A program made the position numbers and the translations under genes. Shown here piece after piece: positions 46,626 to 56,737 of a DNA stretch of 64,000 bases. The notes beneath the pieces are model-generated. The model did not search any database, had not been told where the DNA came from, and was given only the letters and a program-made list of their open reading frames with translations. Within the stretch, counting starts at the first letter, position 1, and every line of letters starts with the position of its first letter. The DNA comes from Melampsora larici-populina 98AG31 (Eukaryota; Basidiomycota; Pucciniomycetes; Pucciniales; Melampsoraceae). The stretch is taken from positions 95,598 to 159,597 of the forward strand of contig NW_006768765.1 of NCBI RefSeq assembly GCF_000204055.1, given 5' to 3'.

Positions 46626-46994
46626 TGTCATGAACCTGTCACATAGAAAGAAGAATGTAACACGAGCGTCTAAATAGGGCTAATATTTTTATAATAGCTA
46701 GTTAACAAAATGACGTATGTACACAATTTGTAATCAGGAACAAGGAACACGGATAACAGTCTTTTTATCAATTTCGAAATATTGTTATTCTCTCATATAT
46801 ATACTTGTTGTTTTGTTAGAACTCTGTTGCTCTTTTCTTTATCGGAATAATCATTTATCTTACGTTTCCCTTTTGTTGACTTCTCCGCACTCTGAGATCG
46901 AAAAACCGTTCCTAAATAAAGCTATTATTAGCCGTACTTAAGACTTCTCCGTTCTGAGAAAGTCTCGACTAAGAATACAACCCAGGCCTTTACA
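46626..46994 (+). repeat. TE2 3' LTR
   Basis: 369 bp, same sequence as the 5' LTR by eye. It is preceded by the purine-rich stretch AAGGAAGG a few bases upstream. The genomic TAGTA duplication and the codons of the split secreted-protein gene follow directly. Confidence 0.95.
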
Positions 46995-47877
46995 TAGTAG
47001 CCCTGTTCATCGTGCTTGCAAGTGCCTCTCAGACCCAAGCGGCCGCTCACATACCGCGAGCCGCCCACTCCGGTTCAGGTAGTGGGTCTCTCATCCTTTT
47101 CTTTCCAACATCAAGGCTCTAAAAAGTCACCAGGCTTAATGTAAGATTAACAACTCGGTCCACATCTTTGTAGGGATCTGTCGACAAGCCTGGCTCCCAC
47201 CGAGGCCCAACACGAATGACATAGGCAATGGTAAGATACACTCTGTCATGTGTGACTATTTACCTCCCTGCGGGCTGAAGCTTCTTTAATCTCGCGGTAT
47301 TCTGATCGATAGTCTGTATCAACTCTTTCGGCTGGTACACGTGTGGCAAAGCCGTAGTCGATCTTGATAACGATCGAAAAGAGCCCAGTTGAGTGCTTTC
47401 AACCCTTTATTGGGTCCCTCACCTTTACCATATTCTTTTCTTTCTTTCTTAACGATGCTGAATGACTTATTGATGGCATATTCTGCTGCTGTATCCTATC
47501 AAATTCAGAGGGTTTGGATTGTACCTATAATGGAAAAAAGGTCAACAACCCAATCTGTATCGCAGGCTTCCAACGCGGGGTTGGAGACTTTTGTAAGTCG
47601 GGTTCTTTGCGGGTTCAAACTTGGATCTATGTGATTCCCATTTGCTCATTTTGACTTGCAATTTCTCAATAGTCGAATGCTACCCCAAAACCGGGAGCAG
47701 AGAATACATTCGATGCACATCTGTAGAACCAATGTGTATGTCATCATACCCTCTTCAAAACACTTGTTTATGCATTTTTTGAGATACGACCCCTGGCTGA
47801 TACGCTTTTGGTTTGACCTCTTGATCATTGAAGTCGGTACGGGTGGCGAATGCGATAAAGTAGGACCTAACACTTGA

Positions 47878-48231
47878 AATTCAGTATACGCACAGGTCCA
47901 TTGTTTTTCTGTTTTAGTTATGTTTCATTTGTCCGCTGGCCACACCGTAGGGAGATATTATTTTTTATTTTCAAGTAATTTATCATCCCTTGGCACTTAG
48001 CCTTGGGATTTCGTTCAAACCTTTGCAGTCTTTTTTCTTTCAGTATTGTCATACTGAGTACTTTGTAAGTTTACTTGATCCACATTTCCAAAAGACCTCA
48101 TTGGATGTCTTTTTGATTGGGGAAGCAATCAAAGGCACGACATTGAGTTCCATGACTGAGACTCGAGAGGCGGGTTTGAACAGACTGTAGAGATATGCTT
48201 ATAGCAATAAGGAAATTGAGGGGGAAGTTAT
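47878..48231. other. Intergenic, nothing recognised
   Basis: 3' region of the split secreted-protein gene up to the foldback element. No gene-like frame. Confidence 0.4.
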
Positions 48232-49832
48232 TCCCCTGTTCACGCTCACACCCGGCACCTTTTTTGTGGCCCAGGGCATGGCCCGGGCTGTGGCCTTGTG
48301 TGGTGTGGCCCAGTGTGGCCTTCCATTTAAACAACCCCATATCATCATTTTTAGTTGCTACTCCCTGCTTGAGACAATCTTTATGGAGGGCTTAACTGAA
48401 TTTAATGCCCTTTCACTACACCAAAGTACATCTTTTCTGTACGGTTTAGAAAAGTGTACATGTCATAGAAAACTACATCATTTTTACATGCTGCTTTGAA
48501 AGTATTGGAAATCAATCATGACCAATCTTTCTCCAGAGTACATGCATCAACAACACTATATGAGCTGTGCAACGTCTGGTGCAACAGTGTGCGTAGTTCA
48601 AACTGGGAAAATTAATTGGTGATATATTCATGCCTGCGTGATCCATTTTATGTGAATACTTGTATGTACATGTAGTGATGAAAGACTATTGAATAAGATC
48701 AATCTTGAAAACTTTAGATGAGAGCGCATAATTGTGACTTCAATGATCTACATCGCCTCAATTAATAAAAAGTGATAAAAGGGAATAAGTAACAAGTTGA
48801 ATGAGTCCTTCCGGATGTTCTACGTTGTCATGCAGCATAATTCTGGTAAGAGACATCTTTAGTTGATTGCTGAGCTGTTTATCATTGATTCAACTAATCA
48901 CATTATTTTGCTGAAAAACTATTCACAGTCACATGTATCATCTGAGAACAGGGTCTATTTATGCACTACGTACTGGCCTTACATCAGAAAAAGCTGGTTC
49001 AGTGCTGCTGTATTAGCTACACAAGATAGATTGTGTTATCTTTTATTCTACGTTTATCCACCAGACTATCTGAACACTCTATGTTGTCAACACCACGGTT
49101 TGTATTCTGATTGCATTTTGTTCCACTCATATTATGGTCCAATGGCTTGTACGCGACTTTCATGCAAGTTTTTTACGTTCATTTTATCATTCTCAGTTCC
49201 GAAAATTTCGAAGAATGATAGCAATGATTGATATCTTTTCAGTGATGAAATTGTTTCTTTTTCATGTTACACTAGTCTAGTCTTGAAGATGTGTAGATGG
49301 AAAGAATTCCAAAATTAGTTGTAAAGCCTATGAAATTGACCGTTAGGCTTCTTATACCTCAGGTAACACTACCAGCGAAGTTGTCTCATTCTAGATCAAG
49401 CAAAAATGTTTTCAACATTGATCTTATTCAATAGTCTTTCATCACTACATGTATATACAAGTATTCACGTGAAAGGAATCACGCAGGCATGAATATATCA
49501 CCAATTAATTTTCCCAGTTTGAACTACACACACTGTTGCACCAGACGTTGTACAGCTCATATAGTGTTGTTGATGCATGTACTCTGCAGAAAGATTGGTC
49601 ATGATTGATTTCCAATACTTTCAAAGCAGCATATAAAAATAATGTAGTTTTCTATGACATGTACACTTTTCTAAACCGTACAGAAAATATGTACTTTGGT
49701 GTAGTGTTTGAAGGCCATGAAGGGATCAGGGTGAGGGCCACGGCGTGGCCTAAACCCTGGCCCTGGCCCTGACCATGTGCCCCTTCAGGGCACCTCGTGG
49801 CTTTGTGGCACCGGGTGTGAGTGTGATCCCCA
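48232..49832. mobile_element. Foldback-type element with about 430-480-bp inverted arms
   Basis: The left arm (about 48232-48712) and right arm (about 49408-49832) are reverse complements with scattered mismatches and a few length differences. Shared blocks include CTCACACCCGG at the tips and GTACGGTTTAGAAAAGTGTA, AATCAATCATGACCAATCTT and CCAATTAATTTTCCCAGTTT on one strand or the other. The central 0.7 kb has no transposase; the longest frame lacks an ATG. The superfamily and target duplication could not be fixed. Confidence 0.78.
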
Positions 49833-50681
49833 GTCCTGTGATCAGAAATTTTTCCTCACACTCTCTCACGTCTGCTCAAACGCAAGCTAGTCTTGAACTC
49901 TTCTACACCAGGGGGTAAACTTCCTCGGCCTCGGATGGTTCTGGAAACGTGTCCAGGAATTTTGTTGCGAGAACCAAGACAAAGCAGTTCCGGTAACGAA
50001 ATGAGGAGAACCATGTGACAATCAGTTGTTTTCACCGGTTTTTGTGGGTCCAAGACAACCAAAAATCATAGTCAAAGATGGCATGAAAGTTGGTCAAGAC
50101 TCGGATGAGACAATACCTTGACCCAAGTGCAACCATCTGGTTGTGATGCGATGTGTTTGACCTCGTCAGTCTTTGCTTGGCTGAGCTGTCAATTGATGGG
50201 TTCAGCACTCTTGCATACAGCTTACTTTTTGGTGACTGCTACGTGATGGAAGCATTTTTGTTTAGAAAAACCTGGACATGTTCTGGACACGCTCCAAAAC
50301 AATTAAAATGTTGTAGCGTGTCTGTAATGCTATCGATCCTAGTTTTGGAACGTGTCACTTACCCCCTGGTGTATTCTTTCAGATTTTCATTTCATTTACA
50401 GCACTTCAAGAATTGTTTGATTTTTTTGGACGCAAGGGATGGGAAAAAATGTCCAAAACCCTTGGCAACAACTCTTTTTGGACCCAAAACTGTAATGGCA
50501 AACCTTCTTTTCCTCTGTAATGGTCCATACCTGACATTGGGCATCTTGTATTGATTTCTCCAAGATCAACTTTTGCCCTTTGACCCTTGCCCCACATGAC
50601 GTTTGTTGTACCTTTGCCTCCATCTAACTCCCTCAGCTTCTCAATTTGATTACTCTTCAAACTTCCAGCTGCACCAGACTA
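49833..50681. other. Intergenic before TE3, repeat-like
   Basis: Short frames on both strands with no recognisable domain; the content looks like old repeat sequence. TE3 is inserted at its right edge. Confidence 0.35.
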
Positions 50682-50686
50682 GTCTC

Positions 50687-50853
50687 TGTAAGGACCTGAT
50701 AGCGTAGAAATGCAAGAGCAGCGTGGAAGGTGTTCTACTGAACTAGTTAGATTGCTAAGTGAGGATCAAGGCAAGGGATCCTCAGCGTGTGAAGTATAGG
50801 CAATACAGTATAAGCATACAACAGTTAAGCCTTATGATGTTAAGGTCATAACA
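50687..50853 (-). repeat. TE3 3' LTR
   Basis: 167 bp, TGTTATGACC...GGTCCTTACA on the element strand. It follows the polypurine tract at 50854-50867. Confidence 0.95.
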
Positions 50854-50867
50854 CCACTCCCCCTTTT
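50854..50867 (-). other. TE3 polypurine tract
   Basis: The minus strand reads AAAAGGGGGAGTGG directly before the 3' LTR, the expected plus-strand primer. Confidence 0.8.
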
Positions 50868-50951
50868 ATGACTCGACCTCCTCTTGCAGGTCAGCATCTT
50901 TCCACGGGTTAGCGTTAAAAAACCCACTTGGGGAAAAAGCTTTAACCCTCT

Positions 50952-53900
50952 CTACTTTCTCCTTTTCCTAGTATATCTCAATTCAGCTTGCGGGTATTTT
51001 TCATTAAATTCATTTATCAATTCTTGAGCATTTTGAAGATTACTTGCTGGTTCCCACGAATCTTGTTCTTCTCCATAACCTTTCCAATTAATTAAGTATT
51101 CAATCATTCTTCCTTTTCTTCTTTTATCTAGTATTTCATTTACTTCAAATTCTTCATTATCATTGATTGTTATTGCCGGTGGTGGTTGCATGTCTTGACC
51201 TTCTACTTTACTCATTTTGAATTCCCGTAGTAAATTGACGTGAAAGACTGGATGTATCTTCTCCATTGACTTGGGAAGTTCGAGTCTGTAGGCATTAGTT
51301 GAAATGCGAGCCACTATTTTAAATGGTCCTAGCCAACGATGAGAAAACTTAACAGTAGGTCTCGACGTTGACAGGTTTTTTCCATTTAACCACACTTTGT
51401 CTCCCCTCTTCCACGATGGTGTGTCTCTTGATTTTCTATCATGTTGACGTCGCATCTCTTGTTGTGTTAAGTTCATCGTGTCTTTCAGCTCTTGTTGCAC
51501 CTTCTTTATTTGTTCCATGCGTTGTTCCACTAATGGTACACATTGTTCACTCGCCGGGATATCTGTGAAGTTCACATTGAAACCATAATTAGCTTTGAAC
51601 GGTGATACACCTATTGCCACATGCTCGTTGTTATTATACGAAAATTCTGCAAAGGGTAGTAAGTCAAACCAGTCATCTTGTTTATAAGCTGTAAAGTGTC
51701 GGATGAATAGTTCCACTGCCTTGTTCGTAATTTCAGATTGTCCATCTGTTTGTGGATGATAAGCTGTAGAAGATTGAGTTTTGATTCCTAAGCGTTTGTT
51801 GAAATCCTTGGTGATTCGAGAAATAAATATATTTCCTCTGTCGGACGTGATTGATCGTGGAGTGCCATGCAGTCTCCAGACCTCTTTAACCATAACTTTT
51901 GCCAATTCGTCTGAATTCATACTTTTCTTGCAAGCTATAAAGTGGGCCATTTTTGTTAGCCTGTCGACCACAGTTAGAATACTATCATACCCTTCTGATA
52001 CAGGTAAATCTGTTATGAGATCATAACAAATATCAAGCCAAGGACCTTCAGGGACCGGGAGTGGTTGCAGTGACCCATACGGTTTCTCTGTTCTTGCCTT
52101 CACTCGTTGACATGACTGACATCCATCGACGTAGTTGTTTACGAAAGCCTTCATCGACAGCCAGTGATAGGCTCTTTTGATTAGCGCTAAAGTTCTCATC
52201 CTTCCCGGGTGTCCAGCAAGCTTGCTATCGTGCCTAGAGCGGAGAATTTGGACTTTTAGATCAGTATCTTTTGGTACCATGATTTTATTACGGAAATACA
52301 ATAATCCATCGACCATTTGATACCCTTTCAAGTGTTTTGAAGTTGGCATTTCGTTGCATAATTCCATTAATTGTTTGATATATTCATCTTCCTTGCTTCT
52401 CTCTCTAATTAATCTAATTATGTCTGAATCATTTAAAATTGCGCGGATTTGAGGTGTATCATTGTTAAGTTCTTCATCTTCTCCAATATTATCTTGGTCT
52501 TCCACGAACTGGTCTTCATTTTCGAACCACATTTCGGCAATTTCCAATTCATCTAGGAACGCATCGGCTGGTAGATTTTCTGGCTTGAGCATTTGGCCGA
52601 AAGTCAGCTTCATACCTTCTTTTGGAATAAAATCAGGTCGTCGTGATAGCGCATCGGGCTTTGTTGAGTGTCTTCCAGGCCGGAATCTGATTTCGAAGTC
52701 AAATGTTCCTAGGGTCTCGGCCCAACGTGCCTGTCTCCTTGTTAATTCTTTAGTTGTCATTAAGGATTGGAGATTCTTGTGGTCAGTGTATACAATAACA
52801 TTCAGGCGGTTGGGGTTTCCTTCGAGATATTGCCTCCACTCCTTGAACGCCGCGACTACCGCCAACAGTTCCTTATCAAAAATTTCATAATTTCGTTCCG
52901 CTTGAATCAGGGACCTGGACAAATAAGCAATGGGGTGGAGTTCGCCGTCATCATCTGATATTTGTGATAGTACAGCACCTAAAGCGTAATCTGAACAATC
53001 GCACTCAAGTACGAATGGCTTGTAAGGATCGGCAATTTTAAGTACTGGCGCAGTTGTAAAGGCAGTTTTCAGTGTTTCGAATGCTTTATTTCTTTCGTCA
53101 TTCCAATCGAACTCAACATCTTTCTTTGTCAATTCGTGCAATGGGCGAGCTATTTTAGAGAATTGATTGATGAAACGCCGGTAAAAGTTCGCAAAACCCA
53201 AAAATGTTTGCGTTTCAGAGACATTTTTCGGAGTTGGCCAATCCTTCACTGCGCTGACTTTGCTAGAGTCCATTTTGATTTGATTTTTCGAGATTATTAA
53301 TCCTAAATACGATATTTCTTTCTTTGAAAACTTGCACTTTTCTGGTTTCAACCACACGTTTTGCTTTCGAAGGATCTCTAGAACTTCTTTCACCACAGCT
53401 TTATGATCGACTCCTGGACCAGTGTATATAAGTATGTCATCTTGATAAGCCGCAACATCTCTTCCTATATGACTTTTTAAGATATCCTGTATGAAATATT
53501 GAAAAAAACCAGGAGCTCCTGTAGGTCCAAATGGCATCGTGAGTGGTTCAAACTGGCCTTCTTTGCAAATAAATGCTAACTTTGCTTCATCGCCTTCTCT
53601 AACTCTTAAATTGTTATATCCATTGCGCATGTCAAGGCTCGTAAATTCTTCGGCATTCAATAAACTATCTATGAGTTCCATAGTTAAAGGTAACGGGTAT
53701 CTATTTTTTACCGTAACCGCATTCAGCTTTCTGTAGTCGAAGCATGGCCTCAAGTTACCATCTTTTTTCCCTGTAAATAATACCGGGGCTGCCCATGGAG
53801 ATGTGGTACGCCTGATAGTGCCGTTTCCTAACCCTTTTTCCAACATTTCCTTCAGGACTTCCCCTTCTTTTGGCGATAAGGGTATTACTCGGCCTGCTTG

Positions 53901-55103
53901 AGGAGTAGCACCTGGGATTAAGTCTACTCTGAAATCATAAGGTCGGTGCGGTGGTAATGTATTGGAATTTGACTTTTCGAACATATGTAGGTAGTCATGA
54001 TAGCATTCAGGTACGAGCTCAGCTGCGGGTTTTGACACTACATCCTTGGCCTGTTCTGCTGCTATCCTAGCTGATAGGTTCCATGAAGTTTTCGCTGCAT
54101 CAATCATTGCAGTAGTCGGTTGGAGTAAGTGCTTGAATTGCTTCGTGATCAATGTAGAGTGTTGCAAGGTCTGTCGTCGATTTTGTGTTGTTATCTGTGG
54201 GTAGTTAAACATACGCTTGTTGGCTGATTCTTTAATAACAAAGTCTAAAGAAGGTTTACACGTACTCTGCGGGGGTTTAAATGAGTCTTTGCCTAACTCA
54301 ACCCCCTTGTCACTTTGCCTTGCTTGCCTCTCAGGCTCCAATCCTAGTTGGGTCGTCGAGGCTTTGGTCGGCGTTGACAAAGCTGCATTTGTGCTAGCTG
54401 CAGGTACGTGATTCTCTTGATGTCCGTTTCTCGAAATAGGTTCTTGTTCTAGAAATTGTTCAAGCTTGCAAGCTGATTCTTCAATTGCATGATTCTTAGG
54501 GAAATCGAACTCACATTGCGGGGGTGTTAATGAGTACTTGGACTCCACCCCCTCGTCAAAATTCCTAGCTTGCCTTTCCGGTAGTTCCACTGGACTCCTT
54601 AAGGCGTTTTTCGGTTTTGACGATGCCGCGTTTGCAGCCGCAATGAATAGGTCTTCTTTTCTCAATCTTCCATTCTTCCAATCAATAATGTCATAATTTT
54701 GTTTAATCCATGGCATGCCTAATATGATGTCGTATTTGTCTCTCAACTCAGTTACGATGAATGTTGTCGGGGGTGTATCCATGGAGTTTACGTGAAAGTC
54801 ACCTGTGTGAGTGATTTTTGACTCGTGGCCGCTAAACCCTGTGACACTTCTTGTCTGGGGTAGTGGCTCGGTTTGCAGATGATGTTGAGCAACGAAAGTC
54901 TTACTTATAGCCTCGTGAGTAGCACCACTGTCTATCAGGGCTCTCGCTATCAATGTTGTGGCACTTTTAACTTCAGAGATTGTAATATCTTCAATGATTC
55001 TGGTATCTTTCATTTCAAGTGAGTTAATATTACTAAAATCTAAAGTTAAATCAATACCGCTCGGGGGAGGCACAACTAACACTCCCGAGCTTCTCCATTT
55101 TTT
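50952..55103 (-). CDS. TE3 Pol (reached by -1 frameshift), about 1380 aa
   Basis: The frame contains no suitable ATG near its start and is reached by slipping back one base at 55103-55097. The order is protease (ALIDSGATHEAIS), RT with PWAAPVLFTGKKDGNLRPC and active site YQDD (about residue 547, with Gln in place of the usual Leu or Val), RNase H (LECDCSDYALGAVL), integrase with an HHCC finger (HPGRMRTLALIKRAYHW through CQSCQR) and a DDE core (TSDRGN and HPQTDGQSEI), and GPF-type HPVFHVNLLREF. A canonical C-terminal chromodomain follows (VNEILDKRRKGRMIEYLINW, then KGYGEEQDSWEP). Chromodomains of this type direct integration to heterochromatin marks. The frame is uninterrupted to the stop. Confidence 0.93.
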   Translation of the reverse strand, partial: KKWRSSGVLVVPPPSGIDLTLDFSNINSLEMKDTRIIEDITISEVKSATTLIARALIDSGATHEAISKTFVAQHHLQTEPLPQTRSVTGFSGHESKITHTGDFHVNSMDTPPTTFIVTELRDKYDIILGMPWIKQNYDIIDWKNGRLRKEDLFIAAANAASSKPKNALRSPVELPERQARNFDEGVESKYSLTPPQCEFDFPKNHAIEESACKLEQFLEQEPISRNGHQENHVPAASTNAALSTPTKASTTQLGLEPERQARQSDKGVELGKDSFKPPQSTCKPSLDFVIKESANKRMFNYPQITTQNRRQTLQHSTLITKQFKHLLQPTTAMIDAAKTSWNLSARIAAEQAKDVVSKPAAELVPECYHDYLHMFEKSNSNTLPPHRPYDFRVDLIPGATPQAGRVIPLSPKEGEVLKEMLEKGLGNGTIRRTTSPWAAPVLFTGKKDGNLRPCFDYRKLNAVTVKNRYPLPLTMELIDSLLNAEEFTSLDMRNGYNNLRVREGDEAKLAFICKEGQFEPLTMPFGPTGAPGFFQYFIQDILKSHIGRDVAAYQDDILIYTGPGVDHKAVVKEVLEILRKQNVWLKPEKCKFSKKEISYLGLIISKNQIKMDSSKVSAVKDWPTPKNVSETQTFLGFANFYRRFINQFSKIARPLHELTKKDVEFDWNDERNKAFETLKTAFTTAPVLKIADPYKPFVLECDCSDYALGAVLSQISDDDGELHPIAYLSRSLIQAERNYEIFDKELLAVVAAFKEWRQYLEGNPNRLNVIVYTDHKNLQSLMTTKELTRRQARWAETLGTFDFEIRFRPGRHSTKPDALSRRPDFIPKEGMKLTFGQMLKPENLPADAFLDELEIAEMWFENEDQFVEDQDNIGEDEELNNDTPQIRAILNDSDIIRLIRERSKEDEYIKQLMELCNEMPTSKHLKGYQMVDGLLYFRNKIMVPKDTDLKVQILRSRHDSKLAGHPGRMRTLALIKRAYHWLSMKAFVNNYVDGCQSCQRVKARTEKPYGSLQPLPVPEGPWLDICYDLITDLPVSEGYDSILTVVDRLTKMAHFIACKKSMNSDELAKVMVKEVWRLHGTPRSITSDRGNIFISRITKDFNKRLGIKTQSSTAYHPQTDGQSEITNKAVELFIRHFTAYKQDDWFDLLPFAEFSYNNNEHVAIGVSPFKANYGFNVNFTDIPASEQCVPLVEQRMEQIKKVQQELKDTMNLTQQEMRRQHDRKSRDTPSWKRGDKVWLNGKNLSTSRPTVKFSHRWLGPFKIVARISTNAYRLELPKSMEKIHPVFHVNLLREFKMSKVEGQDMQPPPAITINDNEEFEVNEILDKRRKGRMIEYLINWKGYGEEQDSWEPASNLQNAQELINEFNEKYPQAELRYTRKRRK
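55059..55103 (-). promoter_or_regulatory. TE3 gag-pol -1 ribosomal frameshift signal
   Basis: On the minus strand the gag codons read TCA AAA AAT, giving the slippery heptamer A AAA AAT (55103-55097). A 6-nt spacer follows (55096-55091). Then comes a hairpin whose 7-bp GC-rich stem pairs GCTCGGG (55090-55084) with CCCGAGC (55065-55059). The gag stop TAG (55078-55076) lies in the loop. Slipping back one base enters the pol frame directly. Heptamer, spacer and hairpin all match the known -1 frameshift design. Confidence 0.75.
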
Positions 55104-56194
55104 GAGCTCTCTGATTTACTTTCTAACTTCTCTTCTTCTTTTACTCCATCAACTTCTGCTACTCTACTTCTGAATTTAAATCTACTTCCACCCCTTCCTC
55201 TCCAATTTCCTCTCCCAGAAACTCTTTTCTTTCTCTCCAGACAATCTGCTACTAGATGATCACTTCGTCCACAACTGTAACACGCTCCTGACATTCCACG
55301 CCTGTGATACTCGTCATTAGATATGTTAAAACGGTACGCTGAGCAATCCATGGCGTCTGGGTCTACCGTAACATTCGCAGTTGATGATGAGCTGGATGAG
55401 ATGGTTGGTTGGTGATGAGTAACATCGCGCTTGTTGATTTCATTATCAAGTTTAATTGCCAATTTTGCCATGTCTTCAACCTCCTTAAATTCATCGCGAA
55501 CCATATGAACCGTGATTTCTCGTTTTAAACCTTGCTTAAATTGTGATAACAATACACTCTCAGGCCATTTGACTACTAATGATAATTCAGAGAACTTTAT
55601 CCAGTAATCCACCACCGTACGAGTTTGAGTAAGAGCACGTATTTCCTTCTCCGCTTTTGCCAATCGCTCAGAGTCGAAAAAGGTCGCTTTGAATGATTCA
55701 ATAAATCTTTTCCATGTCACCAATTTCATTTTTTCTTGATCTAGTAATTGGTCCGTAAGCGATTGACTCCAGATGCTAGCCTTCCCATCGAGATATGACA
55801 ATGCAAACGCAACTTGGGCTTGTTCGTTTACGAAGGCAGCTGCGTTCATTTGCATGTATAAACTGACTTGATTTACAAAAACCTCCGCTTTCTGTCCTTT
55901 TGTACCATCATACTTGTTCGGAGTGGCTATCTTAGGTGGTTTAATTTGACTAACGGTTTGCTGAATTGGGGCTTGAGGAATCGGGACGGTATTTTGGGGA
56001 GATTGGGCGGAACTGGCTTGAGCGGTTTCATATTGACGTAATAGCTGTTCAGCTTCAGCTCCTTTTCTTTCGGCTTCTACACGCTTCTGAGTTTCTTCAG
56101 CTAATGTAGCTTTAACTTCCATGAATTGATTATTTAATTCCCTCATTTGCCTTAAGATTTCAGCCATCGAGGGTTGCTCGCTTTCCGGATTCAT
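55076..56194 (-). CDS. TE3 Gag, about 372 aa
   Basis: The first in-frame ATG is at 56194 (MNPESEQPS); the 32 codons upstream have only a TTG. A coiled-coil N-terminal part (EILRQMRELNNQFMEVKATL) is followed by a Gln/Pro linker. The retrotransposon Gag core has KAEVFVNQVSLYMQMNAAAF, ASIWSQSL and FKATFFDSERLAKAEKEI. One CCHC zinc knuckle (CYSCGRSDHLVADC) and a basic Arg/Gly region follow. It ends in TAG seven codons after the slippery site. Confidence 0.92.
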   Translation of the reverse strand: MNPESEQPSMAEILRQMRELNNQFMEVKATLAEETQKRVEAERKGAEAEQLLRQYETAQASSAQSPQNTVPIPQAPIQQTVSQIKPPKIATPNKYDGTKGQKAEVFVNQVSLYMQMNAAAFVNEQAQVAFALSYLDGKASIWSQSLTDQLLDQEKMKLVTWKRFIESFKATFFDSERLAKAEKEIRALTQTRTVVDYWIKFSELSLVVKWPESVLLSQFKQGLKREITVHMVRDEFKEVEDMAKLAIKLDNEINKRDVTHHQPTISSSSSSTANVTVDPDAMDCSAYRFNISNDEYHRRGMSGACYSCGRSDHLVADCLERKKRVSGRGNWRGRGGSRFKFRSRVAEVDGVKEEEKLESKSESSKNGEAREC

Positions 56195-56559
56195 CGCAGT
56201 TTCTTCCGACTCGTAAAACTCTTTTTCAGACGATTCCGAGTCCGTTGATTGAGAGGGGATCTTGAAGTTTGGCGTTTTGAAATCGTTCAAAGGAGTTAGT
56301 GCGCGTGGAGTCGACGTTGTTTAATTTTGATTTAGTGGTGTTACCAAATGTACAAGTGGTGTTACCGAATGTGCGAATAAACGTATGAGATCTAACTTCT
56401 TAACTTTAATTGCGGAGTGATGATTGAAAATCTAACTTTAAACTTCTTCTTTATAATCTTGAAAATCTTTTCTTTGAAACTTCTTTAACTTTCTTCTTAC
56501 TTTTCGTTCGTTTTCAATTTCTTCTTTCTTCGACTTTCTCTTGGATCCCTTTTGATTAG

Positions 56560-56569
56560 ACTTAGCAAT
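56560..56569 (-). other. TE3 putative self-complementary primer-binding site
   Basis: On the element strand ATTGCTAAGT lies one base after the 5' LTR. It is the exact reverse complement of ACTTAGCAAT inside the LTR (56644-56635). No tRNA-type site is seen. The arrangement suggests self-priming as in Tf1. Confidence 0.5.
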
Positions 56570-56570
56570 A

Positions 56571-56737
56571 TGTAAGGACCTGATAGCGTAGAAATGCAAG
56601 AGCAGCGTGGAAGGTGTTCTACTGAACTAGTTAGATTGCTAAGTGAGGATCAAGGCAAGGGATCCTCAGCGTGTGAAGTATAGGCAATACAGTATAAGCA
56701 TACAACAGTTAAGCCTTATGATGTTAAGGTCATAACA
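56571..56737 (-). repeat. TE3 5' LTR
   Basis: 167 bp, same sequence as the other copy. TATA-like runs (CCTATACTT) lie some 40 nt ahead of ACTTAGCAAT, the possible transcript start. Confidence 0.95.

Larger units (their letters stand above)
40186..46999 (+). mobile_element. TE2: Ty3/Gypsy chromovirus-type element, 6.80 kb, defective
   Basis: LTRs of 369 bp lie at 40191-40559 and 46626-46994, and no difference was found between them. The element is flanked by a 5-bp duplication TAGTA (40186-40190 and 46995-46999). It carries a leader ORF, gag, and a pol frame interrupted by a frame change and one TGA. The C-terminal part resembles a chromodomain. It lies inside the signal-peptide exon of a secreted-protein gene, in the same orientation. 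Confidence 0.95.
40167..47877 (+). pseudogene. Cysteine-rich secreted protein, copy 2, split by TE2 in the signal peptide
   Basis: The ATG at 40167 and seven further codons (to 40190) are followed by TE2. The frame resumes at 47000 after the TAGTA duplication. Remaining exon segments: 47000-47078, 47174-47230, 47313-47387, 47509-47592, 47673-47735 and 47834-47877. Without TE2 the lengths sum to 426 nt (141 aa), in phase throughout. Exons 2, 3 and 5 have the same lengths as in copy 1 (57, 75, 63 nt), and the cysteines align: ICRQAW, VCIN, WYTC, LDC, NPIC, ECYP, IRC and GECDK. All splice sites are still intact, so the break is recent. The gene cannot make a secreted product in this allele unless TE2 is absent or spliced out. 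Confidence 0.88.

Noticed and set aside
48863..49231. 122-codon frame in the centre of the foldback element
   Set aside because: It starts at a non-ATG codon and shows no transposase motif.
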